Assembly (NCBI GenBank): GCA_029240795.1
Contig: JARDZP010000014.1
Coordinates: forward strand, 1 to 64,000
Length of the DNA stretch: 64,000 nt
Direction of reading: 5' to 3'
Source: Haloplasmataceae bacterium
Lineage (GTDB): Bacteria; Bacillota_I; Bacilli_A; Haloplasmatales; Haloplasmataceae
Of this stretch, positions 38,698 to 48,365 are shown piece by piece. The position numbers and the translations under genes were made by a program. The notes beneath the pieces are model-generated. The model searched no databases and was not told the DNA's origin. It saw nothing but the letters and a program-made list of their open reading frames with translations. Positions within the stretch are counted from its first letter, which is position 1. Each line of letters begins with the position of its first letter.

Positions 38698-41199
38698 ATG
38701 CCTGGATTTTTACAAAGATTATTTGATCCTGGACTTAAAGAAATAAAAAGATTAGAAGTAATAGCGAAAAAGGTTGTTACTCTTGAAAATGATATGAAAC
38801 AACTTTCCGATGAAGAACTTAAAAATAAAACTATTGAATTTCGTGGTCGTTTACAAAATGGTGAAACAATCGAAGATTTATTAGTTGAAGCATTTGCTGT
38901 TGTTCGTGAAGCTTCCACTCGTGTACTACATATGACACCATTTGAAGTGCAAATAATTGGTGCTTTATCAATCCATTACGGTAATATCTCTGAGATGAAG
39001 ACGGGTGAAGGAAAAACATTAACATCAACAATGCCAGCTTATCTTAATGCCTTATCGGGTGAAGGTGTTCACATTGTTACAGTAAATGAGTACTTAGCAA
39101 GCCGTGACTCTCGCGAAATGGGAGAGTTATTTATATGGTTAGGATTAACAGTAGGTTTAAATTTAAATAGTTCAACAAAAGAAGAAAAGCAAGCAGCTTT
39201 TGCAAGTGATATTGTATATACTACAAATAATGAAATAGGCTTTGATTATTTGCGTGACAATATGGTTATCTATAAAAAAGATAAAGTCTTAAGATCACTA
39301 AATTTTGCGATTATCGACGAAGTTGACTCGATTTTAATCGATGAAGCACGTACACCATTAATTATTTCTGGTGGATCTAAAAAAGGTGCTAATTTATATA
39401 TGAATGCTGATATGTTCGCAAAATCATTAACTGAAGAAGATTTTGATTTAGATATTAAAACACGTAATGTTCAATTGTCTGAAATAGGGATTGAGAAAGC
39501 AGAAAAAGCATTTAGTATCGATAATTTATTTGATGTTACTCATGTACAATTGTTACATCATATAAACAATGCTTTGCGTGCTAATGTTGTAATGAAATTA
39601 AATGTTGATTACGTTGTAGACAACGGTGAAGTAATTATTGTTGACCCATTTACAGGACGTTTAATGAAAGGACGTCAATGGAGTGAAGGATTACATCAAG
39701 CAGTAGAAGCTAAAGAAGGCGTAGAGATTAAAAAAGAAACACAAACTTTAGCTACCATTACCTTCCAAAATTTCTTCCGTATGTACAAGAAATTATCAGG
39801 TATGACTGGTACTGCTAAAACTGAAGAAGAAGAATTCCGTAACATCTATAATATGTATGTTGTTGAAATTCCTACAAATAGACCCATTGTTCGTGAAGAT
39901 GCTGAAGACTTAATTTATGCATCAATTGATGCTAAATATAAAGCATTAACTAATGATGTTGTTGAAAGACATAAATTAGGTCAACCAATCTTAATTGGTA
40001 CAGTTGCAGTTGAAACATCTGAAATAATATCCGATTATTTACGCCGTAAGGGTGTTAAACACAATATATTAAACGCTAAAAATCATGAGCGTGAAGCTGA
40101 AATTATTTTAAATGCAGGTCAAAAAGGTGCCGTAACAATCGCTACAAACATGGCAGGTCGTGGTACGGATATCAAACTTGGCGAAGGTGTAAAAGAATTA
40201 GGTGGACTAGCAGTTATTGGTACAGAACGTCATGAATCTAGACGTATTGATAACCAACTACGTGGACGTTCAGGCCGTCAAGGTGATCCTGGTTATTCAA
40301 GATTTTATTTATCGCTTCAAGATGAACTAATGAAACGTTTTGCTTCTGAACGTATTCAAGGTATGCTTAGTCGTTTAGGTTTAAAAGATGATCAAGCAAT
40401 TGAACATAAATTAATTAGTCGTTCAGTTGAATCAGCCCAAAAACGAGTTGAAGGTAATAACTTTGATAGTCGTAAAACATTACTACAATACGATGAAGTT
40501 ATTAGACAACAACGTGAGATAATTTATAATCAAAGAACACAAGTTTTAGAATTTAGTGATATTCGACCAATTGTAGAAGAAATGTTTAGAAATGCGATTT
40601 CAAATCATGTTAATGAATATTTAGGTCAAACGGATAAAGAAACGAAGCAAGATAACTTAATTGCATTAATCAAGTTCTTTAATAACAATATTTTTGGACC
40701 TAATGTATTAAATTTACAACAATTAGAAAACCTAAAAGTAGTAGAAGTTGAAGAGTATATTTATAATTTGGCTCTAGATGAATTAGATCATAAAGCAAGT
40801 ATATTTGAGACTGAAGTCTTCCAAGAATTCTTGAAGGTTATAGTATTACGTATTGTTGATATGCGTTGGACTTCTCATATTGATGTTATGGATGGTTTAC
40901 GTCAAAGTATTGGTTTAAGAGCATATGGACAAATTAATCCATTAATAGAATATCAACAAGAAGGTTTTGAATTATTTGATAGCATGGTGCGTTCAATTAA
41001 TGATGATGTTTTACGATATATCATAAGAGCACAAGTACAACAAAATTTAAAACGTGAAGAAGTAGCTAAACCAACAAAAACAAATTCTGGAAAAGAAGAA
41101 GTAAAACGTCAACCCATTAAAAGTAGTAAAGTAGGGCGTAATGACCCTTGTCCATGTGGTAGTGGAAAAAAATATAAACAATGTTGTTTAAATAAATAA
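38698..41199 (+). CDS. secA: Preprotein translocase ATPase SecA
   Basis: 833 aa motor that pushes unfolded proteins through SecYEG. It contains TGEGKTLT (Walker A), the DEVDS Walker B in [13 protein letters not shown], the preprotein cross-linking domain, [10 protein letters not shown] and the [13 protein letters not shown] helicase motifs. The C-terminal zinc-binding SecB/lipid-contact tail, [13 protein letters not shown], is kept. AAAGGAGTG precedes the ATG. It would export the amylases, binding proteins and the propeptide encoded in this window. Confidence 0.98.
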   Translation: MPGFLQRLFDPGLKEIKRLEVIAKKVVTLENDMKQLSDEELKNKTIEFRGRLQNGETIEDLLVEAFAVVREASTRVLHMTPFEVQIIGALSIHYGNISEMKTGEGKTLTSTMPAYLNALSGEGVHIVTVNEYLASRDSREMGELFIWLGLTVGLNLNSSTKEEKQAAFASDIVYTTNNEIGFDYLRDNMVIYKKDKVLRSLNFAIIDEVDSILIDEARTPLIISGGSKKGANLYMNADMFAKSLTEEDFDLDIKTRNVQLSEIGIEKAEKAFSIDNLFDVTHVQLLHHINNALRANVVMKLNVDYVVDNGEVIIVDPFTGRLMKGRQWSEGLHQAVEAKEGVEIKKETQTLATITFQNFFRMYKKLSGMTGTAKTEEEEFRNIYNMYVVEIPTNRPIVREDAEDLIYASIDAKYKALTNDVVERHKLGQPILIGTVAVETSEIISDYLRRKGVKHNILNAKNHEREAEIILNAGQKGAVTIATNMAGRGTDIKLGEGVKELGGLAVIGTERHESRRIDNQLRGRSGRQGDPGYSRFYLSLQDELMKRFASERIQGMLSRLGLKDDQAIEHKLISRSVESAQKRVEGNNFDSRKTLLQYDEVIRQQREIIYNQRTQVLEFSDIRPIVEEMFRNAISNHVNEYLGQTDKETKQDNLIALIKFFNNNIFGPNVLNLQQLENLKVVEVEEYIYNLALDELDHKASIFETEVFQEFLKVIVLRIVDMRWTSHIDVMDGLRQSIGLRAYGQINPLIEYQQEGFELFDSMVRSINDDVLRYIIRAQVQQNLKREEVAKPTKTNSGKEEVKRQPIKSSKVGRNDPCPCGSGKKYKQCCLNK

Positions 41200-41203
41200 T
41201 AAT

Positions 41204-41230
41204 AAACCCTTGTTTTAATACAAGGGTTTT
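41204..41230 (+). terminator. Terminator or attenuator between secA and prfB
   Basis: Perfect 10-bp stem AAACCCTTGT/ACAAGGGTTT, 6-nt loop, short T tract, only 20 nt before prfB. No separate prfB promoter is evident, so it may only partly terminate. Confidence 0.8.
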
Positions 41231-41249
41231 TATAAAGGTAGATGATATT

Positions 41250-42353
41250 ATGGACTTACTTGAAATAAAGCAAGAATTTTCGCGATTAAGCGAACATTTT
41301 CATGAATTAAAAAGTTATATTGATCTTGAGTTAATTAACAATGAAATAAATCGCCTAGAAGAAATAATGAAAGAACCCAATTTTTGGAGTAATCAACGTG
41401 AAGCTAAAAAAATAATTGATAAAAGTAATAATTTAAAAAATAGATTAGATGTTCTAGGTGACTTATCTAGTAAAGTAGAAGATATAGAAGTTGGCATTAC
41501 TTTAGTCGATGAAACAGAAGATGATGCTTTAAGAATGGAAATCACGAAATTACTTAAGAAATTAGATAGCGAAATGCATAATTTTGAAATTGAATTATTA
41601 CTAACAGGTGAATATGATAAAAGTAATGCTATTTTAGAAATACACCCTGGTGCTGGTGGTACTGAATCACAAGATTGGGGCGAAATGTTATTAAGAATGT
41701 ATACGCGTTACGCTGAATCTAAAAATTTTAAAGTAGATGTATTAGATTATTTAGAAGGTGAAGAAGCTGGCATTAAGAGTGTTACAATTCTAATTAAAGG
41801 TACGAATGCTTATGGATATTTAAAAGCTGAAAAAGGCGTTCATCGTTTAATACGTATGTCACCATTTGATTCATCAGGTAGAAGGCATACCTCTTTTACC
41901 TCAGTTGATGTTATGCCTGAAATCGACGAGGACATCGAAATTGAAATAAGATCCGAAGATTTAAGAGTTGATACTTATCGTGCAAGCGGTGCAGGTGGGC
42001 AACATGTTAACAAAACGGAATCAGCGATTAGAATTACTCATTTACCTTCGGGAATTGTGGTGAGTTGCCAAGCTGACCGTAGTCAAATTCAAAATCGTGA
42101 GACGGCTATGAAGATGCTTAAAACTAAGTTATATCAATTAGAATTACAAAGACAACATAATGAATTACAAAATATTCGTGGCGAGCATAAAGAAATTGGT
42201 TGGGGAAGTCAAATAAGATCATATGTGTTCCATCCATATTCTTTAGTTAAGGATCATCGTACGGATGCTGAAATAGGAAATGTTCAATCTGTAATGGATG
42301 GAGACATTGATTATTTTATTAATGAGTACTTAAAGTTCCAGATAAAGTTGTAG
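41250..42353 (+). CDS. prfB: Peptide chain release factor 2
   Basis: 367 aa. Recognises UGA and UAA through the SPF tripeptide ([11 protein letters not shown]) and triggers hydrolysis with GGQ ([13 protein letters not shown]). The gene is one continuous frame. The programmed +1 frameshift at an early in-frame UGA, used for autoregulation in most bacteria, is absent from the first 40 codons. Its presence shows that UGA is a stop codon in this organism. Confidence 0.97.
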   Translation: MDLLEIKQEFSRLSEHFHELKSYIDLELINNEINRLEEIMKEPNFWSNQREAKKIIDKSNNLKNRLDVLGDLSSKVEDIEVGITLVDETEDDALRMEITKLLKKLDSEMHNFEIELLLTGEYDKSNAILEIHPGAGGTESQDWGEMLLRMYTRYAESKNFKVDVLDYLEGEEAGIKSVTILIKGTNAYGYLKAEKGVHRLIRMSPFDSSGRRHTSFTSVDVMPEIDEDIEIEIRSEDLRVDTYRASGAGGQHVNKTESAIRITHLPSGIVVSCQADRSQIQNRETAMKMLKTKLYQLELQRQHNELQNIRGEHKEIGWGSQIRSYVFHPYSLVKDHRTDAEIGNVQSVMDGDIDYFINEYLKFQIKL

Positions 42354-42362
42354 AGGTGCAAG

Positions 42363-43013
42363 ATGGAGTATTTACATAACAAGGTTGGTACGCAGATTTT
42401 TGGTTTATTAATTATGATATTTGGCTGTTTTATTTTTGCTTTAGGTTTTAACACTTTTGTTTTACCTAATCACTTATTTACCGGAGGAGTAACGGGCATT
42501 AGTTTAATTGTTTTTGAATTAACGAATATTTCTCCAGCATATACGCAGTGGTTTTTAAATTTACCATTACTTTTTGTAGGTTGGTATTTTATCGGAAACA
42601 GTTATGCATTTAAAATAATATTTGGCTCCTTATTTTTGCCACTCGCAATAAAATTAACGGAAAAATTAAGTTATGTTATTGATACTCCTATTTTACTTTC
42701 AGTTATTATTGGTGGAACTTTATTAGGTTTAGGTCTAGGTGTTATACTAGCTGTTAATGGTTCAACAGGTGGATTAGATATCCCAGCTCGTCTTTTGAGT
42801 AGACATACAAGTTTATCATTAGGTAAAGCGGTTGGAATAATCGATATGATTGTCATTTTAGTTGGAATATTTATCTTCCATAATTACAACAATACTGGGA
42901 TTGAAAAGGGACTCTATGCTGTTTTATTGCTAATTATCATGACAGTGGTAATTGATTTATGTACTCGTGATCGATATTTGAAATTTTTTAAGAATAAATT
43001 AAAAAAAAGATAG
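42363..43013 (+). CDS. YitT family membrane protein, short form
   Basis: 216 aa with five or six hydrophobic helices. LPNHLFTGGVTGIS and NGSTGGLDIPARLLSR are YitT-family signatures. Most YitT proteins of Firmicutes carry an additional cytosolic DUF2179 domain of about 70 residues. This one stops after the membrane part with a basic tail. The transported substrate of the family is not known. GAGGTG lies before the ATG, 9 nt after prfB. Confidence 0.88.
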   Translation: MEYLHNKVGTQIFGLLIMIFGCFIFALGFNTFVLPNHLFTGGVTGISLIVFELTNISPAYTQWFLNLPLLFVGWYFIGNSYAFKIIFGSLFLPLAIKLTEKLSYVIDTPILLSVIIGGTLLGLGLGVILAVNGSTGGLDIPARLLSRHTSLSLGKAVGIIDMIVILVGIFIFHNYNNTGIEKGLYAVLLLIIMTVVIDLCTRDRYLKFFKNKLKKR

Positions 43014-43028
43014 TTTGGAAGTGATTTT

Positions 43029-44441
43029 ATGAAAAATTCATTTAGCTATAAAATTTGTATATTATTTTTAGTAATGGGATTAACTTTAGGAATATCAGGA
43101 TGTACTTTTTTTAAAAAATCTGAATCAAACTCCAATTTTCATGCTGAAATCGATAAATTATTAGCAATATTAAAAGAAAATTCATTTTATTATGAGAATG
43201 AAGAAGAATTATATGAAGGTGCATTACGTGGTATTGTTGCTTCATTAGAAGATCCATATTCTACTTATTTTGATGAAGAAGAATATAATAATTTTCTTAG
43301 CCAATTGCAAGCATCATTTGCTGGATTAGGAGTAACCATAGGTACAAAAGGTTCATATCCGATTGTTACTAGTGTAATAACTGATTCACCAGCTTCAAAA
43401 GCTGGAATAAAAGTTGGAGATACGTTATTAAAGGTTGATGGAGAAGATTTAAAAGGTAAATCAAATAGTGAGATTGCGTCCTTGATTAAGGGACCTAAAG
43501 GATCAGCAAGATCAATTGTTATCGCAAGTGATGACATGAATAATCAAAATACAATCAATGTTACTTTGGATACAGTAACGACGGATACGGTCTTATCTGA
43601 AGTGATTGAAGTAGAGGACAAGAAAATTGGTTATTTGGTCATTACAACCTTTGGAGAACCTACTACACTTGAATTTGAAAATGCTATGGAAACCTTAAAA
43701 TCACAAAATATTGATGGGTTAATCATAGATGTTAGAAGTAATCCCGGTGGATATTTATCTACTGTTAAATCTATGTTAGATTACTTTATTGATAGTGAAG
43801 ATCCTTTTATGTATCAGCAATATAATGATGAGGAAAAGGTGCCCTATTATTTAAAAGATGGAAAATCTTATAATATGGATGATATCGTCATATTAATAAA
43901 TGAATATAGTGCCTCTGCTTCAGAAATATTTGCGGCAACCATGAAAGAATTAAAAAATTATCAGTTAATCGGAAAAACAACTTTTGGAAAAGGAACTGTT
44001 CAAGTGACGAATTTTATTGATGATGATGAAACAAAAACAGTAAAATATACAACGAGTCTTTGGTTAACATCGACTGGTGTTTGGATTCATGGAAATGGTG
44101 TAAATCCTTCGATTGATGTTGAGTTAATTAAATTTAAAGATTTAGCATTTTTAGAATATTCTGAAGATTTGATGATTGATCATGTCGATCAAGAGATTAA
44201 AGAAATGCAAGTTTTATTAACGAGATTAGGATATATTACACGCACTGATGGCTATTTTAATATTCAAACGAGTGATGCTGTAAGAGATTTTCAAGAAGAT
44301 TATATGGGAATTGATAGAGCAACAGGGTTTGTAACTGAAGAAACAATCTATGAACTTAACTTAGAATTAATTAAGTATTTAAATAATTTAGAAAATGATG
44401 AACAATATTTGAAAGCTATCGAATATATCGTTCAAAATTAG
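43029..44441 (+). CDS. ctpA: C-terminal processing protease, S41 family lipoprotein
   Basis: 470 aa. The signal peptide ends in lipobox ISGC (Cys near 25), so the enzyme is anchored outside the membrane. Order: N-terminal helical region, PDZ domain (GLGVTIGTKG to KGSARSIVIA), S41 catalytic core with the Ser/Lys dyad (Ser 296 in SASASEIF and Lys 321 in TFGKGTVQ), and a C-terminal peptidoglycan-binding repeat (LLTRLGYITRTDGYF...AVRDFQEDY). The last domain fits an organism with a cell wall. Cotranscribed with uvrB, whose start is 9 nt after the stop. Confidence 0.95.
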   Translation: MKNSFSYKICILFLVMGLTLGISGCTFFKKSESNSNFHAEIDKLLAILKENSFYYENEEELYEGALRGIVASLEDPYSTYFDEEEYNNFLSQLQASFAGLGVTIGTKGSYPIVTSVITDSPASKAGIKVGDTLLKVDGEDLKGKSNSEIASLIKGPKGSARSIVIASDDMNNQNTINVTLDTVTTDTVLSEVIEVEDKKIGYLVITTFGEPTTLEFENAMETLKSQNIDGLIIDVRSNPGGYLSTVKSMLDYFIDSEDPFMYQQYNDEEKVPYYLKDGKSYNMDDIVILINEYSASASEIFAATMKELKNYQLIGKTTFGKGTVQVTNFIDDDETKTVKYTTSLWLTSTGVWIHGNGVNPSIDVELIKFKDLAFLEYSEDLMIDHVDQEIKEMQVLLTRLGYITRTDGYFNIQTSDAVRDFQEDYMGIDRATGFVTEETIYELNLELIKYLNNLENDEQYLKAIEYIVQN

Positions 44442-44450
44442 GTGATAAAA

Positions 44451-46433
44451 ATGCAGAAAAATGAATTCGAATTAGTCTCTATCTATAAGCCAACAGGAGA
44501 TCAACCAAAGGCAATAGAGAAATTAGTGGCAGGGATCAAACAAGGGAAACATCATCAGGTTTTATTAGGCGCTACAGGTACAGGAAAAACATATACTGTT
44601 TCTAACGTCATAAAAGAAATTAATAGACCAACCTTAATATTGGCACATAATAAAACTTTAGCGGGACAGCTATACTCAGAATTTAAACAATTTTTTCCTA
44701 ATAATGCAGTGGAATACTTTGTTAGTTATTATGATTATTATCAACCGGAAGCTTATGTTCCATCAAGTGACACTTTTATTGAAAAAGATGCACAAATAAA
44801 TGATGAAATTGATAAACTTAGACATAGTGCGACAAGTTCAATGATTGAACGTAGTGATGTTATTATCGTCGCTTCTGTTTCATGTATCTATGGATTAGGA
44901 GATCCCGAAGAATATAGTAAATTAGTTGTTTCAATCAGAGTAGGAATGCAAATGGATCGGAACGCTTTACTAAGTGAACTGGTTAGAATTCAATACGAGC
45001 GAAATGATTTAGATTTTCATCGTGCAACATTTAGAGTTCGTGGAGATGTTGTGGAAATAATACCTTCATCCCATGAAAGTAATTGTATTCGTGTTGAATT
45101 TTTTGGCGATGAAGTTGATCGGATTCGTGAAATTGATGTTGTAACAGGCGAAGTCTTAGGTGAGAGAACTCATGTAGCAATCTTTCCAGCTTCACATTAT
45201 GTTACTAGTGATGAAAAATTAGAGATCGCAATTAAAAATATAGAAGCAGAATTAAAAGAACGTTTAAAGGAATTTAATGAACAAGGCAAATTACTTGAAG
45301 CACAAAGAATCGAACAAAGGACAAATTATGATATCGAGATGTTAAAAGAAATGGGATTTTGTTCTGGTGTGGAAAACTATTCTCGCCACTTAACTGGTAG
45401 AAAAGAAGGAGATACACCGTATACATTATTAGATTTCTTTCCTAAAGGAGATTGGCTTTTAATTATAGATGAGTCCCATGTTTCGCTTCCACAAGTTCGT
45501 GGGATGTATAATGGTGACCGGGCAAGAAAAACAACTTTAGTTGATTTTGGCTTTAGATTACCTTCAGCACTAGATAATAGACCACTAAAATTTGAAGAAT
45601 TTGAAAAGAAAATCAATCAAGTCATTTATGTTTCAGCTACCCCTGGTGAGTATGAATTGACTCATGTTGATGAAGTAGTAGAACAAATTATTAGACCTAC
45701 TTACTTAATAGATCCAGAAATTGAAGTAAGACCATCAGAAAATCAAATTGATGATTTAATTGATGAGATACGTGCGAGAATTGATAAAAATGAACGTGTA
45801 CTTGTAACTACTTTAACAATTAGAATGTCTGAAAAATTAACTGATTATTTTCAAGATATTGGTTTTAAGGTCGCTTATCTTCATGCAGAAGTTAAGACAC
45901 TTGAAAGAATTGAAATCCTTCGAGATTTACGGATTGGAAAATACGATGTGATCGTGGGTATTAACTTACTTCGTGAAGGATTAGATCTTCCTGAAGTATC
46001 ACTCATTGCGATATTAGATGCAGATAAAGAAGGCTTTCTACGTAGTCAACGTTCACTAATACAAACAATCGGACGTGCAGCACGTAACGTAAATGGAAAG
46101 GTAATTATGTATGCTGATAAAATGACAGATTCAATGAGAATCGCAATTGACGAAACATACAGAAGAAGAGAAATTCAAGATACATATAATAAATTACATG
46201 GAATTACCCCACATACGATACAAAAAGCAATCAGAGATGTTATTAAAGCTACACAAGAGTCCGAAGAAAAAACGGAATATACTGAAAAATCTATTAAAAA
46301 GATGACCAAACAAGAAAAGTTAGAGATGATTGCTAACTTAGAAGTTGATATGCGTAATGCCGCAAAAGGCTTAGATTTTGAAAAAGCGGCATCATTAAGA
46401 GATGTCATCTTTGAATTAAAAGCAGAATTATAA
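44451..46433 (+). CDS. uvrB: Excinuclease ABC subunit B
   Basis: 660 aa damage-verification helicase of nucleotide excision repair. Walker A GATGTGKT, the beta-hairpin [17 protein letters not shown], the C-terminal helicase motif QTIGRAARN and the UvrC-binding UVR domain at the end ([22 protein letters not shown]) are present. GTG 44442 is in frame, but ATG 44451 after AGGTGA is the better start. uvrA is not adjacent, which is less common. Confidence 0.97.
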   Translation: MQKNEFELVSIYKPTGDQPKAIEKLVAGIKQGKHHQVLLGATGTGKTYTVSNVIKEINRPTLILAHNKTLAGQLYSEFKQFFPNNAVEYFVSYYDYYQPEAYVPSSDTFIEKDAQINDEIDKLRHSATSSMIERSDVIIVASVSCIYGLGDPEEYSKLVVSIRVGMQMDRNALLSELVRIQYERNDLDFHRATFRVRGDVVEIIPSSHESNCIRVEFFGDEVDRIREIDVVTGEVLGERTHVAIFPASHYVTSDEKLEIAIKNIEAELKERLKEFNEQGKLLEAQRIEQRTNYDIEMLKEMGFCSGVENYSRHLTGRKEGDTPYTLLDFFPKGDWLLIIDESHVSLPQVRGMYNGDRARKTTLVDFGFRLPSALDNRPLKFEEFEKKINQVIYVSATPGEYELTHVDEVVEQIIRPTYLIDPEIEVRPSENQIDDLIDEIRARIDKNERVLVTTLTIRMSEKLTDYFQDIGFKVAYLHAEVKTLERIEILRDLRIGKYDVIVGINLLREGLDLPEVSLIAILDADKEGFLRSQRSLIQTIGRAARNVNGKVIMYADKMTDSMRIAIDETYRRREIQDTYNKLHGITPHTIQKAIRDVIKATQESEEKTEYTEKSIKKMTKQEKLEMIANLEVDMRNAAKGLDFEKAASLRDVIFELKAEL

Positions 46434-46443
46434 TATAAATTTA

Positions 46444-46470
46444 AACTTCACATTTTGTGGAGTTTTTTTT
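46444..46470 (+). terminator. Terminator after uvrB
   Basis: 8-bp stem AACTTCAC/GTGGAGTT with one G-T pair, 5-nt loop, eight T. Confidence 0.88.
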
Positions 46471-46479
46471 ATGTAAGCG

Positions 46480-46491
46480 GTAATCGATTAC
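46480..46491. promoter_or_regulatory. LacI-family operator upstream of the oligo-glucosidase gene
   Basis: GTAATCGATTAC is a perfect 12-bp palindrome of the LacI/GalR type (GTAAnCGnTTAC), ending 13 nt before the -35 of the next promoter. Confidence 0.65.
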
Positions 46492-46504
46492 ACACTAGAA
46501 CTCT

Positions 46505-46533
46505 TTGACATTATAATTTTAATATAATAAGAT
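46505..46533 (+). promoter_or_regulatory. Promoter of the oligo-glucosidase gene
   Basis: TTGACA, 17-nt spacer, TAAGAT (46528-46533). A TATAAT within the spacer is at the wrong distance from TTGACA. Confidence 0.6.
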
Positions 46534-46568
46534 AAAAATAGTTAGATAATAATGGATGGAGTGAAATC

Positions 46569-48266
46569 ATGCGTGGAAAATGGTGGCAAGAAGCTGTAAT
46601 TTATCAAATATATCCTCGTAGTTTTTGTGATTCTAATAACGACGGGATAGGTGATATTCAAGGTATTATTGCCAAATTAGATTATTTAAAAAAATTAGGG
46701 ATAACCGCTATTTGGGTGTGTCCGTTTTATAAATCTCCAATGGATGATAATGGTTATGATGTAAGTGATTTTTTCAGTATTGCACCGGAATATGGAACAA
46801 TGGATGATGTAATTCAATTAATAAATGAATTACACAAACGTGAAATGCGATTAATAGTTGATACGGTTTTAAATCATACATCTGATGAACATCCTTGGTT
46901 TGTTGAGTCTAAATCTGCTATTGATAACCCGTATAGAGATTATTATATTTGGAAAGAAGCAAGACCGGACGGGAGTTTACCTTCAAATTGGGAATCTTTT
47001 TTTGGAGGCTCAGTTTGGCAACATGATGCTCAAACTAACTCATACTATATGCACATCTTTTCGAAAAGAATGCCTGATTTAAATTGGTCTAATGAATTGA
47101 TGCGTAAAGATATTTACCAAATGATGGAATGGTGGCTAGATAAAGGTGTAGACGGATTTAGAATTGATGCCGTAGCACATCTTGACCGTAACATGGATTT
47201 TCCTAATCATCAAGTACCAAATGGTCGAGATTATTCGCCTTGTTATTTTGAATATAGTAACAGACCTAATGTACACGAATATATTCAAGAAATGCGAAAT
47301 GTTGTATTAACTCAATATGATGTGATGACGGTAGGTGAAGCAGGTGGAGCTAGTATTGAAGATTCACTTAAGTACTGTGCTTATGGACGGAATGAATTTA
47401 ATTTGTTAATTAACTTTGATCATTGCTGGGTAGATACGGATGATCATAGCGCTTCTTACGTTCCAGGTAAATGGACATACAAAAAATTAGAATTACCACT
47501 TTTAAAGAAGTCTTTTGCGAAATATCAAGTGAATATGTATCAAAAAGCATGGAATACCATTTACTGGTCAAATCACGATCAACCACGTGTCATTTCTCAT
47601 TATGGTAATGATCATCTTCAATTTCATAATATAAGTGCTAAAATGTTAGCTACGACACTTTATATGATGGGAGGAACACCGATTATTTTCCAAGGTGAAG
47701 AGATAGGTATGACTAATGTCGCATATGAGTCACTAGAAGACTATCGTGATGTTGAAATATATACATTATATAAAGAGACAGTTCAACGTGGTTTAGCAAC
47801 TAATGAGGATATTATGGACAGAATTCATAAGCGAAGCCGTGATAATGCCCGTACACCAATGCAATGGGATCACACTGTTAATGGGGGCTTTTCTACTGTA
47901 GAACCATGGATTAAAACTAACCCTAATTATGTTAATATAAATGTTTTAGATAATTTAGTTAATGAAAATTCTATTTTCTATTATTATCAAAAATTAATTT
48001 GTATCAGACAAAATAGTGAATGTTTGTTATATGGTGATTTCAAATTATATCTTGAAGATGATGAAAATATTTTTATGTATACACGTTCATTTAAAGAGGA
48101 TAGATATTTAGTAATAACAAACTTTTTTGACAAAATTGTTGATGTAGAAATACCAAATGAAATTAATTGTGAAAATGCGGAAGTTATTATAAGTAATTAT
48201 CAATTAAAACAGTTAAAACGTTCTATTTCACTACTTCCTTATGAGGCAATTGTATATCATTTTTAA
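46569..48266 (+). CDS. malL: Oligo-glucosidase, GH13 (MalL-like)
   Basis: 565-aa cytosolic alpha-glucosidase, with no signal peptide, cleaving glucose from short maltodextrins or isomalto-oligosaccharides. WWQEAVIYQIYPRSF at the N-terminus, TVLNHTSDEHPWF (region I), GFRIDAVAH (nucleophile Asp), VGEAGG (acid/base Glu) and SNHDQPR (third Asp) are complete. Whether alpha-1,6 or alpha-1,4 links are preferred cannot be settled here. GGAGTG lies before the ATG. It is first in the inward-facing part of the starch island. Confidence 0.93.
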   Translation: MRGKWWQEAVIYQIYPRSFCDSNNDGIGDIQGIIAKLDYLKKLGITAIWVCPFYKSPMDDNGYDVSDFFSIAPEYGTMDDVIQLINELHKREMRLIVDTVLNHTSDEHPWFVESKSAIDNPYRDYYIWKEARPDGSLPSNWESFFGGSVWQHDAQTNSYYMHIFSKRMPDLNWSNELMRKDIYQMMEWWLDKGVDGFRIDAVAHLDRNMDFPNHQVPNGRDYSPCYFEYSNRPNVHEYIQEMRNVVLTQYDVMTVGEAGGASIEDSLKYCAYGRNEFNLLINFDHCWVDTDDHSASYVPGKWTYKKLELPLLKKSFAKYQVNMYQKAWNTIYWSNHDQPRVISHYGNDHLQFHNISAKMLATTLYMMGGTPIIFQGEEIGMTNVAYESLEDYRDVEIYTLYKETVQRGLATNEDIMDRIHKRSRDNARTPMQWDHTVNGGFSTVEPWIKTNPNYVNINVLDNLVNENSIFYYYQKLICIRQNSECLLYGDFKLYLEDDENIFMYTRSFKEDRYLVITNFFDKIVDVEIPNEINCENAEVIISNYQLKQLKRSISLLPYEAIVYHF

Positions 48267-48272
48267 AAATAC

Positions 48273-48286
48273 GAAAACGCTTTAAA
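48273..48286. promoter_or_regulatory. cre/LacI-type operator before the maltosyltransferase gene
   Basis: GAAAACGCTTTAAA, with the AAAACGCTTT core. It lies about 40 nt upstream of the -10. Confidence 0.5.
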
Positions 48287-48324
48287 AAGGAAACTATTTA
48301 CACAGTTTTAATAATTTTTTTAAA

Positions 48325-48333
48325 TGTTATAAT
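48325..48333 (+). promoter_or_regulatory. Extended -10 promoter, maltosyltransferase-phosphorylase unit
   Basis: TGTTATAAT, 32 nt before the ATG. No -35 at 17 nt. It probably serves both the maltosyltransferase and phosphorylase genes. Confidence 0.55.
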
Positions 48334-48365
48334 AGTGTCATAGAAGTGAAGGGAGTTAAATTGTT

